The position numbers and the translations under genes are program-made. A stretch of 64,000 nucleotides of DNA, taken from positions 434,001-498,000 of the forward strand of contig JAHLJZ010000005.1 of NCBI GenBank assembly GCA_025602915.1, written 5' to 3'. The DNA is from Paraphysoderma sedebokerense. Taxonomy: Eukaryota > Blastocladiomycota > Physodermatomycetes > Physodermatales > Physodermataceae. The notes beneath the pieces are model-generated. The model was given only the letters and a program-made list of their open reading frames with translations. It ran no database searches and was not told the origin of the DNA. Positions 21,828 to 34,268 of the stretch are shown here, piece after piece; the first letter of the stretch is position 1, and each line of letters starts with the position of its first letter.

Positions 21828-24254
21828 CTACGACGATTCCTTGCCTGTCCCACCTGCACTTCTCAACCTTTCCAACTCCTTCTCGACTATCCTCCGTTGA
21901 GTACCAGGGCTTCCGGTTTTGTCCAACTCTTTCAATCCGCTGACACTTCCACTTGGTGTAACATTGGACGGAGAATTCGCAGAGGGAGAGGTGATTGAGC
22001 CCACTCCAGAACTTCCGGAAGAGGTACCTTTTTTGGAGAGTAGAGATTGGAAAAAGTTGGCGAGTACTTCGTTCTGAGACATGGATGGAGAGGATGAGCC
22101 AGGCAAGGCAGCAGAGGCGGAAAGAGGATTTGTATTAGAAGCAGGATTGACTGTTGAACCAGAATTAGAAGAGGAGGATAGAGAATGCAGCTGAGAGATT
22201 GTCGGTGTCGGGGTTCCGGACACTCCGGATTGTCGAGAGACTCCAGATCCAGAAGAGTGCGAAGGGTTCGATGTTGATAACTTTAATTTGGCAAGTTTTT
22301 CGGATGCGTCGTCTTGGATGGTTGCTATACTTTCTGTACCTGGAGAAGGTGACGAAGGGGCGGCAGATGACATTGATGAAACCGAAGGAACGATGGTGGA
22401 AGTAGAATTGACGATGGTGGCCTGTTTGTTCATTATTTCCAATTGTTTGTCGAGGAAGGTCTGCTCGTCTTCAGCTATTACTGGTGGGGGTGGCAATATC
22501 TGTTATCAAAAACGGGAGTGAGGTTAATTGACGTTGCAAGCCGAGAGACAAGCAATAAGGTAAATAGGCACCTGCGGAGAGTTATCCTTCCCAATAACAC
22601 TTTCCCAAAGTGCCTTTCCCTCTTCGAATAGAACATTCCCGAGAGGTAAACCATCGAGGTTGAATAGTTCCGGTGAGAAGCCTTCCCGCAATAAGTTTAT
22701 TTTGGTCCAAGAATCCCATCCTGAGGGAACAAACACAGTCTCGCGTTCTACTATTTGGGCGCGTTGTGCAAATGAATACGAAGGTAGGAGACGATGAACA
22801 AGGTATGCTTTGAGAATTGAGAAAGTGCGGGGGTATGAGGGACTGGTATAAGTGACTGACGCCCCGTCTGTCGACATTGGAAGCCAAAACCCAGAAAAGT
22901 CAATACATCGAACAGTATATATGAAGAATAGAACGAGTCATACATTGTAGTGCTACGGTGCGCAGACTCTGTTGGATCAAATCAAATTTCGGTTCCTTGA
23001 AGTCGGAATCTCTTTCCAAATTTGCCATGGCATCGGACTTGAAGAAAAATACGCCACCGCCACAAATTAGTTTACGGAGAACGTTAAGAGTACTGGATAA
23101 CCGAAATACCTTGCAGCAGACGATAAAAATCGGGATCCCAAGATTTCGTATTAAGACACCTTCACCTAATGGTAATAGTACATTTTGATCAGGTGGAACC
23201 GTGGAAGGTGTAGAATTCGACGTGGTTATTGAGGCAGCACCCTCGGCGCTTGCCTGCGCTGGTTCGGTATAAGTCTGAATATGAGAACGGACTGACTCCA
23301 ACAAATTAGCAAAGCGATTCTTATGAAATATAGAAAAGATATCGAAGTTCATACGATTATCCTTAAGATTATCCAGCCAGTCTGCATCTAGAATGGATTC
23401 TGAATCGTCCCCAAGTTCCTTACTTTCCCTGGCTTCCGTCCGTATCTGTTCGCCCTTATTTGCGATTTGAGAGATCAATGTTTCCAAAACACGCAACCAT
23501 CGTTCAACCTGCTCCACGATGGACCATGGCTTAGACCAGTCTATAGCTATAATTGCCGCAAAATCTTTCAGTGATGACGGAGAAAATGGGATTTGTAGTA
23601 GTGAGGTTAAAGTAGACTGGAAATGAGAAATATGGTAAAACGACAATCGCGCAATCACGTCTGAATGAATTGAAATGATCAGTGATTACACAGAGCTCCT
23701 AAAATCAGAGTCCAGCATACCTTCATTATCTTCGTCCGTGACTTCAACGTAATCGTACGACAGCCCTAAATCTTGATTATGTTTTCTCGTGTGTGTGGAC
23801 GTCGATACTCCAGTAACTTCTACGGTGGAGGTCGATTGTAGCGTCTCTAGAGGATGTGCGTGATCTAGTTCATGTATTAATGTTGATTTTCCGCATTGTG
23901 GGTCGCCTATATTCAATGGTATGTTCCACCAGAAGAATGGTTAATTTCAGGGACGTTTCGCTGAATGTTAGACATGGTTGCCCGCATTTCGTTCTTTTCC
24001 ATAGACACATCAACCAATATTTCGCAATCTATACACATTCTCGTGAATCGCAAGAGTGATGGCACGACGAAAAGAATAGAAAATCAGCGACAAGACAACC
24101 GACACGCACCCAAAATCAAGATAGTTTTGGTGGGTATGGCCTTAGAGGTGGCGCTCGACGACAGGATAGAGGACCATATATTGGCGTCTGAGGACTTCTG
24201 GTTAGATTTTACATCCGGGGAAGCATGCGAGGATATCGTGGCAGCAAGAGACAT
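21828..24254 (-). CDS. DYNC1LI: cytoplasmic dynein 1 light intermediate chain
   Basis: Ras-like-fold subunit linking dynein heavy chain to cargo adaptors. Exons (minus) 24254-24110, 23906-23721, 23660-23110, 23037-22944, 22867-22572, 22499-21828 join in frame to 647 aa. N-terminal I-W-S-S-I-L-S-S and T-I-L-I-L-G-D-P-Q-C-G-K-S-T give a P-loop with intact Gly-Lys-Ser. Then L-G-L-S-Y-D-Y-V-E-V-T-D-E-D, D-W-S-K-P-W-S-I, L-P-L-G-E-G-V-L-I-R-N-L-G-I-P-I-F-I-V-C and V-F-V-P-S-G-W-D follow. The disordered Ser-rich C-terminal half keeps the adaptor-binding helix V-L-A-N-F-F-Q-S-L-L-S-K-K near residue 560, as in animal LIC1. An insertion of about 50 acidic residues lies between the PW motif and the N-L-G-I-P strand. 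It is divergent from the SH3 adaptor with only 206 bp between. Confidence 0.94.
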
Positions 24255-24460
24255 GGCCAAAGATGCGAGATGACGACGGAAAGCGAAGAGGAGGAATGGG
24301 TTGAATTTGAAGCAGCATGTTTTTTGTTATTTGGTTCACGGGTGAACGGGTAAGTGGTTCACTGGCCGAATGCGTCCATTCTTACGGCTGTCTCTTGCCA
24401 CATCAATAGTCCGATTCTTCATCCGCACGAGAGAAGAGAGCAAATACATCTCGCACAACG
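24255..24460. promoter_or_regulatory. short bidirectional promoter
   Basis: 206 bp between the start codons of the dynein light intermediate chain (minus) and the SH3 adaptor (plus). Both 5' UTRs and core promoters must fit here. No TATA box is evident. Confidence 0.5.
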
Positions 24461-27400
24461 ATGACAGAACGATTCGTCAAAGTAGAATTCGACTACGATC
24501 CTCTCAAGGCCGACGAGCTGTCCCTTGCTGTCGGAGAGTATCTTAGAAGTACGTTAATGTTGACCTCTCCTCTGTTACGTGTTGTCTCTGCTCCTAAAAT
24601 TACTGACACCGCCTCGTTTACTCCTTTCTTGGGTTTTCTCTCTTCATTCATACTTTGATTATTAGTTGTAAAAAGCACAGATCCAGATTGGTGGGTTGGA
24701 CAGAAAGCCTCAGGCGAGCAAGGGTATGTACTCCTGCGCTGCTTTCCCTTCATTGTAATCATTCCTCGACTGACTGGAGCTCGTGTTTCTGTCATACAGC
24801 TGGTTTCCATCAAATGTAATTATTTCTGTGTTCACTGCTTTAATAACTTCTGCTGACCGACGTTGCCCTTAATGCTCAATTGGACGGGGCCGTACTTTTG
24901 TCAGTTTGTCGTTCCAGCCGAGACATCAGAGGCGACTGGATTCAAACCTAGACCACTCTCTGGACCACCCAAGCGTGAACTCCCTGAACCCGCCCCTTCT
25001 TTGCCAGTACCAGCTCCCGATAGAGTCACATTGGCTCGGGTAGAGTTTGATTATGGTGTGTATTTTCCTTTCACTGAACAGGTATGCTGGCAATGGATCC
25101 GCTCTAACTAAGCGCAATCGTTTCTAGACCCTCAAGCAAGCGATGAATTGGAATTGAAACAAGGAGAAGTGATCACTATCATTTCAAAAGACACGGGAGT
25201 AAATGGCTGGTGGAGAGGTGATCGTAATGGCAAGACTGGTACGTTTATCCTTTGACCATTTGTGATGGCGCTATCTGCGATATGTCTAACTGATATCTTT
25301 ATCGTTATTGCAGGAGGTATGATTGAAATGAGGATACGTCTGTCTCATTTATGAGTACAACAATGCTAACTCTTATGCATTAGTTTTCCCATCCAACTTT
25401 GTGGCAATTCTGGATGTTCCGAAAGAATCCAGTTCCGACGCTGATCCAAATACCGGTAAGGAAGTTAGTTCTTGAGTGAGAGCTCAACTTATAAGTTTAC
25501 ACCCTAACTCTATGATAATATCCACCGTATTTATTCAGTCAAACAGCAGAAGCTTGCGGCGTACGGAGTAAAAATTCCTGCTTTTGGCGCTGTTTTTACC
25601 GGAGGAATGCCGGCTCTTCGTAAAACGGGGAAAAGTTTCAGTGCGGGATCTCAGGATACTGAAACTGAACGGAAATTGTCAGACGAAGGATCTTCCGAGT
25701 CAAGTACGCCGGGCACAAATCCGCCTCGCAAAACCGAGGATATGCCTGGGGTTCCTGCGTTAGGCGCAGCATTCACCGGAGGAATTCCGGCACTTCGTAA
25801 AACAGGCAAAAATCTCAATGCGGGATCTCAGGACACTGAAACAAACCGTAAAAACTCAGACGGAGGACCCTCTGAATCAAGTATACCCCCGTCCCCTCCC
25901 CAAACAAGCACAAATCCGCCTCGTAAAACTGAGGAGTTTTCTGGAACTAAATCGATTCGTGGATTAAAAGGCATTCCGATGCCCGGTATGCCGCCCGCAC
26001 CTATAAAACTTCCACCGTCGGCCGCGGTCACGGCCAATGCATCAAAGACATCACAGCCACTGTTGTCTTCAGATTCCGCTGACAATGCAAGCAAAAGAGT
26101 ACCATCTTTCACAAAACCTCGTAAACCAACTGCGTTAACAAATCAACCACCATCGGCCAATGAGTTAGCCAACCCAAATACCGCTCAACCATTGCCGGCT
26201 TCCGAGGTTGACGTAAAATCGGACGCAAGGCCGACCCGAGCGACCGTCGAAACTGTGCCTTACCCTAAACGCACTGCTTCCCCGGTGAAGGTGGAGACAT
26301 TAACTGAATCTGCCACATCGCAACCGAGTTCAACATCTTCAGTGTCTGATTCCTCTTCGCAATCAAAAATCAGTCTTTCTGCCACTGCCAAACCGCAGCG
26401 ACATCAGTCCAACGCTTCAGAAAGTTCAGTATCCGTCAAATCAGCAGCTAGTGTAGCGACAAGTGGATCGTTGAAACCTAATTCGATGGACGAGATTATG
26501 AATGCTTACGTGAACGAAGATGCGAAAGCAACAGCAAAGCAGGAGGATAAGAATTACCACAAAGATAATGTGCAGACAGAGAAACAAGACGAAGAGGGTG
26601 AAAATAGTCACACTCAATTAGATGGTTTGACGCAACGACGACCGACGCAAACTAAGAAGCGACCCCCGACCAGTGTTCGTGGCCTACCGAAATCTCCGGA
26701 CGTTGTGTGTATCTTTTAGCGATTTCTTTCTTAGAAATATGCGGTTCTGACTCGTTTATTTTTGTGGAGGGTTCGTTGCCAATTGCAGGAGAACCGAAAG
26801 AATCAAAGGAAGCTGCACCTACTACTCATGTCCAAACAACACCACCAGCTCGTCCTCAGCAGTCCCAAGTTTCATCATCGGCCAACCAAAACCGCGTTTC
26901 CAGTCTCATAACATCACTTCAGCAAAAAACTGGTGCAGTCCCTATTCCGGTCGTTCCAAATACATTGGGTGGGAAACCACCCTTGCCCAAAAAGAACCAG
27001 GCGTCTTCCATCGATGGCGAAAGCGCAGGGATCCGTCCCCAGGAACAGTACGATTCAGATCAGATACGATCAAGAAGCACGTCATCCGTGAAATCAGCCC
27101 CCTCGACCTCTCACACACAGTCACATCCTCCTAAATCCGGCCCTGTAGGCTCTGCCCTACCCGCTGCCCCAATAACATTTTCTGCTGAACCTAATGCAGC
27201 CACAGAGAAACATCGCTTAAGCAATTCAGTTCCCGAAGCGCCTGAACCGCGTTCCCGAGTTTCCACCGCAGGTTCCGATCAGGCTGCCGACGTTGCGAAG
27301 ACATCGCGACCGCCCTCCACTGTATCACCTCTTCCGACTTCTTTAGCAAATTCTCTGAATAAATCTCTTCAAGCGCAAAGTCTATCTCAATCTCAAGAGC

Positions 27401-27612
27401 GAGGAGGATTGAAGAAACCTGACCACAAAGAAGAAGTGAACGATCAAGTCAACATGATAACAGCGGAGGCGCCGAATAACAGTTCTATAGAAGAGTTCCA
27501 AGTCTGGGTGGTAACAGAACTGTCGAACTTACGGGAGGAATTAGAATTTGAAAGAGCCGAACGGCAACGTTTGCAGGGATTGGTGGAGCAATTGATGGAA
27601 CGCACACACTGA
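24461..27612 (+). CDS. two-SH3 adaptor, CIN85/CD2AP-like
   Basis: Probable endocytic/actin adaptor. Exons: 24461-24548, 24666-24723, 24800-24815 (16 bp), 24905-25055, 25128-25238, 25314-25316 (3 bp), 25384-25455, 25539-~26704 and ~26771-27612. SH3-1: V-K-V-E-F-D-Y-D-P-L-K-A-D-E-L with D-W-W-V-G and G-W-F-P-S-N-F. SH3-2: A-R-V-E-F-D-Y-D-P-Q-A-S-D-E-L with G-W-W-R-G and G-V-F-P-S-N-F-V. A long Pro/Ser/Thr-rich linker contains a ~60-residue tandem duplication and P-x-x-P-x-R/K elements (P-P-R-K-T-E). The last ~40 residues form a coiled coil (E-L-S-N-L-R-E-E-L-E-F-E). The order SH3-SH3-Pro linker-coiled coil matches CIN85/CD2AP with one SH3 fewer. The last junction (near 26700-26790) has several possible splice sites. 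Confidence 0.82.
25581..25945 (+). repeat. tandem duplication inside the SH3 adaptor gene
   Basis: Two direct copies of about 170-185 bp, starting near 25581 and 25761. Each encodes F-T-G-G-M/I-P-A-L-R-K-T-G-K, then A-G-S-Q-D-T-E-T and N-P-P-R-K-T-E. The copies differ mostly at synonymous or conservative sites, and copy 2 carries a short Pro/Ser insertion, so the duplication is not very recent. Confidence 0.85.
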
Positions 27613-28379
27613 TTTTAGAATTTGTCTGGTGGGCTTGCAACCTACTATTGCAATCATTATTTTTGAACGAGATCATGCATTGTTGCAGATTTCGGATACC
27701 CGTAAGACTTGGGTGAGCTTAAAACGTAAAGGTTTGCGGAGGGCTGCCGTCTTTGGCGTTAGATATCGCGTTGGTTAAAATGCCGCTTAAAATTCTGAAA
27801 AGCTACAAATCGTGAAAAAAAGGGGTACTTCGTCCGGATAATAATTTTCATTCGTTGGTAATGTCAAGTCTTATAGTTTAAATGTTGGAATAAAAACTGT
27901 CTATTTAGTAAGCATGATGCTTAAGATGGCAAATTTTAGTGGATTATTATCAATTATCGTATAGTTGTTTCAAACCCCATCATTCAATAAAAATGACTAA
28001 ACCCCAGCATGCTGTTACATTCAATACGTAATTACATTATGACTGGACAAACAAAACTAAATGGGGCGAGGATTTTAGATCTCGACGACGGACGACGTGA
28101 AAGTATTTGGGCATGGTATATAAGAAATAAGCATGATAACGAGATTTATATGTCAGACTCCAATTAGGTTCGGATTAACAGCATCCGATTATTTGATAAT
28201 CGGGACATTACAATGCAAGTACTGTTGAGATCCGCTGATATGTCACGCAAAAATAATTGGAAGCTAGTCTTTCACATTAATTTTTGATCAAAAATTGAGA
28301 ATGATTTGTTCCCCAAAGCAACTTACATTACAGATTATCTACATGCAATCAAATGATTAACTAGTCGCTTTTCAGCAAC
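27613..28379. other. tail-to-tail intergenic region
   Basis: 767 bp of AT-rich sequence between two convergent genes. It contains several AATAAA-like signals (aataaaa near 27890 and 27988). No frame, RNA gene or repeat is recognised. Confidence 0.45.
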
Positions 28380-30804
28380 TCATCCTCGTATTAACCTACC
28401 CAGTAGCATTATTCCGACTGTCAAACCAACTCCAGACCCAACGAGCACAACGGGATGATTCCAAGCTTCAGTATCCCCTTCTATCAGTTTTTGAATGATA
28501 GATTTTGAGCCTTTGCCGAGTTTGCTCCCATCTGTCACTTTATCGTCATTGTTTTTGCTCACAACCTCAACGGTAGGGTTCTTGGGTTTGTTTTGGCTAC
28601 TCGTTGAATCTGAGGTCACTCTATTTCCAGAATTGACCAGTTCCTCGGTAGATACCGACTCGATTCGTGGGCTCATATTACCAACTTTTCCGCTCAATAT
28701 ATCATCAACCGAACTAGGGGTAGGGGATCTATGCCGCTGTAATAATTCGTCGCTATTATACCGTCTTCCTATGCCGTTTGGGCTACCACCGCCGCTCCCA
28801 AGTCCATATAACTCTGTAGCAGTGTCATCGATGGTCATCGCCTCCAGACCCATATGTCTTCGTTGAGGACTCGACACTGCATCGTTAACAATGAGCAGGA
28901 TCCGTCTCCACTTCGCCCTCTTAGCCATTGCTACACCCTCGATTAAATCCTCATCCGACTGCAACATGACTTTGTCACCGTCATCGTCAATGTATGATAA
29001 GGTATTAATTTCGACGGTTGGTCCCAGTTTATCTCTCATCAAAGTAATTAACGAAGGCAAATTAACCGGAGAAGTAAGTCGAACAACATTCGACGACGAA
29101 GGATCACGAAATTTGAACACAAACAACTCATCAGCACTGTAACCAGCGATGGCCGATGGGGAGTAGAAGGATGGCCCATCGGAAATCACTGAAGCCGAAT
29201 CAGAAGGTCGAATTTGAGTGGGAGCAGTGGAGGGAGGGGGGATGTCTGAAATAGAGGAGGTGGTATCGCCATCGCCGCGATCAGAGGATTGAGATTGGAA
29301 GGAAGAGGACCAAAATTGATTCCACATCGGACCATCCGCACCGTCGGGACTCGGCAATGAATATAGCTGTTGACCAAAGCCGAAAGATTCAAATTAAGAT
29401 AAAGAATAAAGGTATCAAGATAACATAATAGAAGAAACGTACCCTTCCCGAAATATAATGCGTCAATTTCAACACATCTACTAAGCTGGCTCCTGATTGA
29501 TCGTCGTGGACAACCGGTAGGTGTAGGTAATGATTTGTATGCATCATTTTCAGGGCATCCAGTACTGTAGTAGTGTCATTGACAGTATCTGGATGCGGAG
29601 TCATCACTCTAATTATGCTGGTGACGGCCGGGTCAGATTTCACTGCCAGTACCCGTAATACGACATCTTTGGTTGTAAAAATCTGTGAGTGCATAACGCA
29701 GAATTAGTCGCGATATTCAACGTATACAGTGGAGAAAAATTCAACATACGCCCGCTAGCTTACGGGTATCATCGTACACCAAAACTGCTGTTGATTTTAG
29801 CTCTTTCATTATCCTAGCTGCGTCTCGTACAGTTGCTTTCAAGCCCAACTCTGGTGTGCGTATAGCGTTCTCCGATAAGACAGATTTGAGGTCCGGACAC
29901 ATAATTTTTTGCCTTAAGGCTTCAAGAGATTTGAGTGGAACATCTGATGCGTTAGAGCCAAAATTCCGCGAAACATCTTCTAAAGCTTCGGTTAACTTTT
30001 TGGCGCTGCTGTATGCCTTTTCCATTCTGTCTAACCCATCGTATAAGCATTTTGTAATGTCCAAAATCCCAACTACGTCACCTTCCTCATCTAACACTGG
30101 AAGATGCCGAAACCCTCCTTGGGTCATTTTAGACAATGCGTCTACTCCAGAAGAGTCAGCGGATACATAAGTTACGTTTTTCGTCATTATTTCGAAAACT
30201 TTTGTGACATTTGGATCGAGCCCTTCCGCGACTACCCTGAATGCCAAATCTTTATCGGTAACAATTCCACATAACCTCTCCTATGTAAGATGTTGGTGTT
30301 ATTCACTTTATAACGTGTATCGGTGCAAATCAGAAAGAAATCCAATTCCTACTTGATTATCGACGATCAATAAGGCATCGGCACGTCTTGCGGCCATCAG
30401 CTGAGCTGCCTCAAGAACTCTAGCCGATTGGCGTATTGTTACGGGTGGAGAAGGACGAAGAGATGCGACAGTTCCATTTTTGCTTGTTGGTTGACTCGAT
30501 GAGGGGGCTGGTTGAGGTTGGGAACGACGACTGGCATTTGAACCAGATTTCCTGCTTAATTCTAGCAAGAAATAAAATGGAAGAAAACCAAGAGTCCAGT
30601 TAATGATACTGTTAAGAAAGAGATATAGAAGCGTGGTTGTGACTTGTGAGGTAAGGACAAGGCACCTTTCTCGACTTTTTTCCTGATGGTATCATCCCTA
30701 GCTTTGTTTCGTTTCCTAGCCGCAGGATTAGCACTGCTCTCGTTGACGTTACCGACGGAGGACGCTTTCGAAGATTGAAGAGAGGAGGACATCTGGCTCA
30801 ACAT
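28380..30804 (-). CDS. CBS-PB1 domain membrane protein (Mug70-like)
   Basis: Exons (minus) 30804-30666, 30561-30353, 30280-29750, 29682-29443, 29366-28380 join in frame to 701 aa. A basic Ser-rich N-terminus is followed by four CBS motifs in two pairs: S-A-R-V-L-E-A-A-Q-L-M with G-I-V-T-D-K-D-L, then V-F-E-I-M-T with G-G-F-R-H-L-P-V and G-I-L-D-I-T-K, T-V-R-D-A-A-R-I-M with I-F-T-T-K-D-V, and V-M-T-P-H-P-D-T with H-Y-L-H-L-P-V-V. A PB1 domain follows (V-F-K-F-R-D-P, D-E-D-L-I-E-G-V), and a C-terminal hydrophobic helix (V-V-L-V-G-S-G-V-G-L-T-V-G-I-M-L-L-G) serves as tail anchor. CBS pairs usually sense adenine nucleotides. This layout is the fungal CBS/PB1 family typified by fission-yeast Mug70; its biochemical role is not established. 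Confidence 0.92.
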
Positions 30805-31055
30805 CGAGGACGAAAGGACCAGCGGGAAATGTCAGCTCCAGAGTTGGGAAATTCACCTCTGAACTGGAAGAAAGCAAATCACGTGATCCTGACCAATTTT
30901 ACCCGACATTCACTCCGCCGGCCGGGAAGAAGTACACGTGACATGCGCGTGATCCGGGGCAGTCAGAATCAGAATTAAAATTCCCTTTTTTGTGCGCAAT
31001 CGTCCTTCGTTCCTCCATCCACATTCCACTCCACTCTGATATAGATGTAAATGTA
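30805..31055. promoter_or_regulatory. short bidirectional promoter, CBS-PB1 / MGM1
   Basis: 251 bp between opposing start codons. It contains two close CACGTGA/ACACGTGAC-like E-boxes (near 30878 and 30934), a plausible basic helix-loop-helix site pair. Function is inferred only. Confidence 0.5.
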
Positions 31056-33982
31056 ATGTTGATTGCTGTGCGTCGTCTGCCGTCCCTCCTGCGTCATCCC
31101 TCTCTCCTCCCTCCCTCCCGCCGTCGTCTTCTGCCGTCCCGCTCCCTCCTCGCCCGCCATCCCCTTCCGCTCCAGAGATCCTTCTCCTCTTCAACTTTCG
31201 GTCGTATACCCTTCTGGCGTCTTCCAGTGGCCTTGGGCGCTGCGGGCGCCGGGGCTGTAGGCTACATCCAGTACAAAGTCTCCGGTACGTTGTGTTTGCC
31301 GTCCGTCGAGGGAAATGTTCAATTGCACACGATAGACCGCTCTCCCCTTGATCATCTTTTGTTAATCATCTACGACATTGCGACTTTAAGTATACGTTTG
31401 TGTCAGAGTTCCTTTTGATTACTTGATGTGCACTCGTAGATGTGTCCACTTTGAACCACAGTCCAGCTGGAGTAAAAATGCTCGCACTGTAAAAGTTCTA
31501 ACACCTGTCGTATTATTTTTGCTTTGTCCAGAAACGAATCATTGGATTCACGACAAATTTACAAAGCTTGCAAATGAAGTATCCGAAGAATTCGATCACC
31601 TCGTATCCTTCCTATCCGACGTTAAAACATCAGTTGTGTCAAAGGCCTCATCTCTATTTGACGACGCGGCCAATGAAAAGCCACAACCTCCGGAGAACCC
31701 CAAAACAGCTGCATTGCAGGAATCCGATGAATCATCAGATAAAGATGACAAGGATCGACCGCACCGAAAGATTCCGGGAATGGAAGATGAAGACTTCATG
31801 GTGTTGACCCGGAAACTGATTGAAGTTCGGAATATATTAAAAGCCGTGCAACATAATGACGCTTTGAGATTACCTAGCATTGTAGTCGTTGGGTCGCAGA
31901 GTTCTGGCAAAAGTTCCGTATTGGAAACAATTGTCGGTCATGAGTTTTTACCAAAGTAATCATTTCATCCTTCTGACTCGCTTCCTTCGTTCCTTTTCTC
32001 TGAACATTTCTGATTCTTTTTCGTATAGAGGAAATAACATGGTCACTCGACGCCCCCTCGAGTTAACCTTGATCCACACTCCAGGTAGCAATGAGGAATA
32101 CGGAGAATTCCCTCAACTTGGATTCGGCAAAATTTCCAACTTTCGGACCATTCAAAAGACTCTAGTTGATCTCAACAATGCTGTTCCTGCTTCAGAATGT
32201 GTCTCAGATAAACCTATTGAATTACGAATATATTCACCCAACGTACCCGATCTCACTCTGATTGATCTTCCGGGATATGTTCAGATTAATAGCAAAAATC
32301 AGCCAGCCACTTTGAAAGAACAGATTGCCGCCTTGTGTGATAAGTATATCCAAGAGCCAAATATTATTCTGGCAGTTTGTGCCGCTGATGTTGACTTGGC
32401 CAATTCCGAAGCTCTTCGGGCTAGTCGGAAAGTTGATCCGTTGGGATGGAGAACTATCGGTGTCATAACAAAGATGGATCTAGTTGAACCGGAGATAGGT
32501 GCCGGAATACTACGAAACTCGGATTATCCGCTTCATCTTGGTTACGTCGGTGTAGTTTGCAAACCTCCAATATCTGCTCGTTTAGGTTCAAATGCTAATC
32601 ATTCTAAGGCGATCATCAAAAGCGAAGAGTCATTCTTCTCACATCATCCTGAATATAAGGCTCGAGATATCGCTGTCGGCACAAGAAAACTTCGTCGATT
32701 ATTAATGGAAGTTCTCGAAGAAAGTATGGGACGACGATTATATTCTATATCTGACGCAGTTCGAACAGAATTAGACGAAACGAACTATCAATTCAAAGTG
32801 CAGTATAACGATCGACGGATTACTGCGGAATCGTATTTAGCTGAAACGATGGATACGCTAAAACATCGCTTTAAAGACTTTGCCCGGCAATTTGGGAAGC
32901 CGCAAGTGAGAGCTGAGGTTAGGAAAATGTTAGAGCAAAGAGTCGTCGATATTTGTGAACAGTTATATTGGATGGATCCGAAGGTTAACGAACTAGGCAC
33001 AAAAGCAGCAACGGCCGAGGAATATTATTGGCAAAACAAATTGACGACCGCTTCATCCGCATTGACTAAAAGTGGAGTCGGTCGGTCGAGTACTCAATTA
33101 GTGGTAGATCTCCTTATGTCAAACATGGAGCGATTAGTATCGACGGACCCTTTTATTTATCATCCCGATGCTCGACGAAAAGTTTTACAATTATGCAATG
33201 AAATTATTCGACACAAATTCTACACCACAGTTGATCAAGTCGAGAATACGATCAAACCGTATAAGTTTGAAGTCGAATGTACTGATTTGGAATGGGTAGA
33301 CGCTGCAAAACGTACATTCTCTCTTCTCGAACGTGAAATCAACCAATCTCAGAAACTATTTGATGCAATTAAAGCAAACATTGGTCGACGAAAACTGAAT
33401 CCCGCAATGAAGTACCTCTCCGACTTTGATTCCTCTCAATCACCTACATCGAAACCACCAGTCCCTTTACCCACCTTACCGCTTCCACCGACGGACGAAC
33501 CATCAAGGTCGTCATATCCTGATACAATCCTTCATCCAGCAAGGGAAGCTTTATACCATCGTCACCGAATCAACGCGTTGAAAAATAGGTTGTACTATCT
33601 AAAATCACGGTCTTGTAAATCTCCAGATTGCCAAATTCAATGTCCCGAGATCTTTTTAAACTGTGTAGCGGAAAAGTTAACATACACTGCTGTGATGTTT
33701 ATCTATGTTGAGTTATTGAATGAATTCTTCTTTCAAGTCCCGCGAGATGTGGATGGAAGATTGTACTATGATTTGAGTAAGCAAGAGATACAAAATTTTT
33801 CGAGGGAAAATCAATTGGTATCCAGACATTTGGAATTGATGGAGCGAAAACAAAGTTTAGAAATGGCGATGGAGAAACTAGGATGGTTAATTAGGAGGCA
33901 AGAAGATTTAGCTAGAAAACGGTCCGGAGAGAGAAGGGGACAAGATGTTGATGTTCGTGAGGGTGGACTGAGAGATCAGTAG
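31056..33982 (+). CDS. MGM1: mitochondrial inner-membrane dynamin Mgm1/OPA1
   Basis: Dynamin-family GTPase for inner-membrane fusion and crista shape. Exons 31056-31284, 31532-31955 and 32029-33982 join in frame to 868 aa. The first ~45 residues are an Arg/Leu/Ser presequence without acidic residues, ending R-S-F-S-S-S-T-F. A membrane segment follows ([13 protein letters not shown]). The GTPase domain has P-loop G-S-Q-S-S-G-K-S-S near 197-205, switch [12 protein letters not shown] near 297 and T-K-M-D near 365. Y-V-Q-I-N-S is typical of Mgm1 rather than Dnm1. The stalk is largely alpha-helical, and the C-terminus is an Arg/Glu-rich GED-like coil. Proteolytic processing to a short form is known for the family; the rhomboid site is not identified here. 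The last exon is unusually long (~2 kb) for this genome. Confidence 0.94.
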
Positions 33983-34268
33983 TTTTACTGGGCTCATTGA
34001 TTTCAATCGCAAATGTTTGGTAATTTTTATATAATGGTGTATGATGCGTTTTGTGCAGTAGTTATAAAGTGATAGCTATTATTACTTCATTGCATTCTGC
34101 ATTCCCCTACCATCATGTTCAACAAGAACTTGTATAGTACATACGTTGCCACTCTCCTCCACAAAAATGGGAAGCTCAATCCTAATTGAATAATTGTATA
34201 ATCTATAACAAATGAGGCAATACAACGAATTTAAAGACTCTTGTAAAAAAAAAAGACAAACAAGGTAA

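Noticed and set aside
34245-34256. Poly-A run as a retroposed element tail
   Set aside because: Only about a dozen A, with no target-site duplication or element body; it lies in the 3' flank between two convergent genes.
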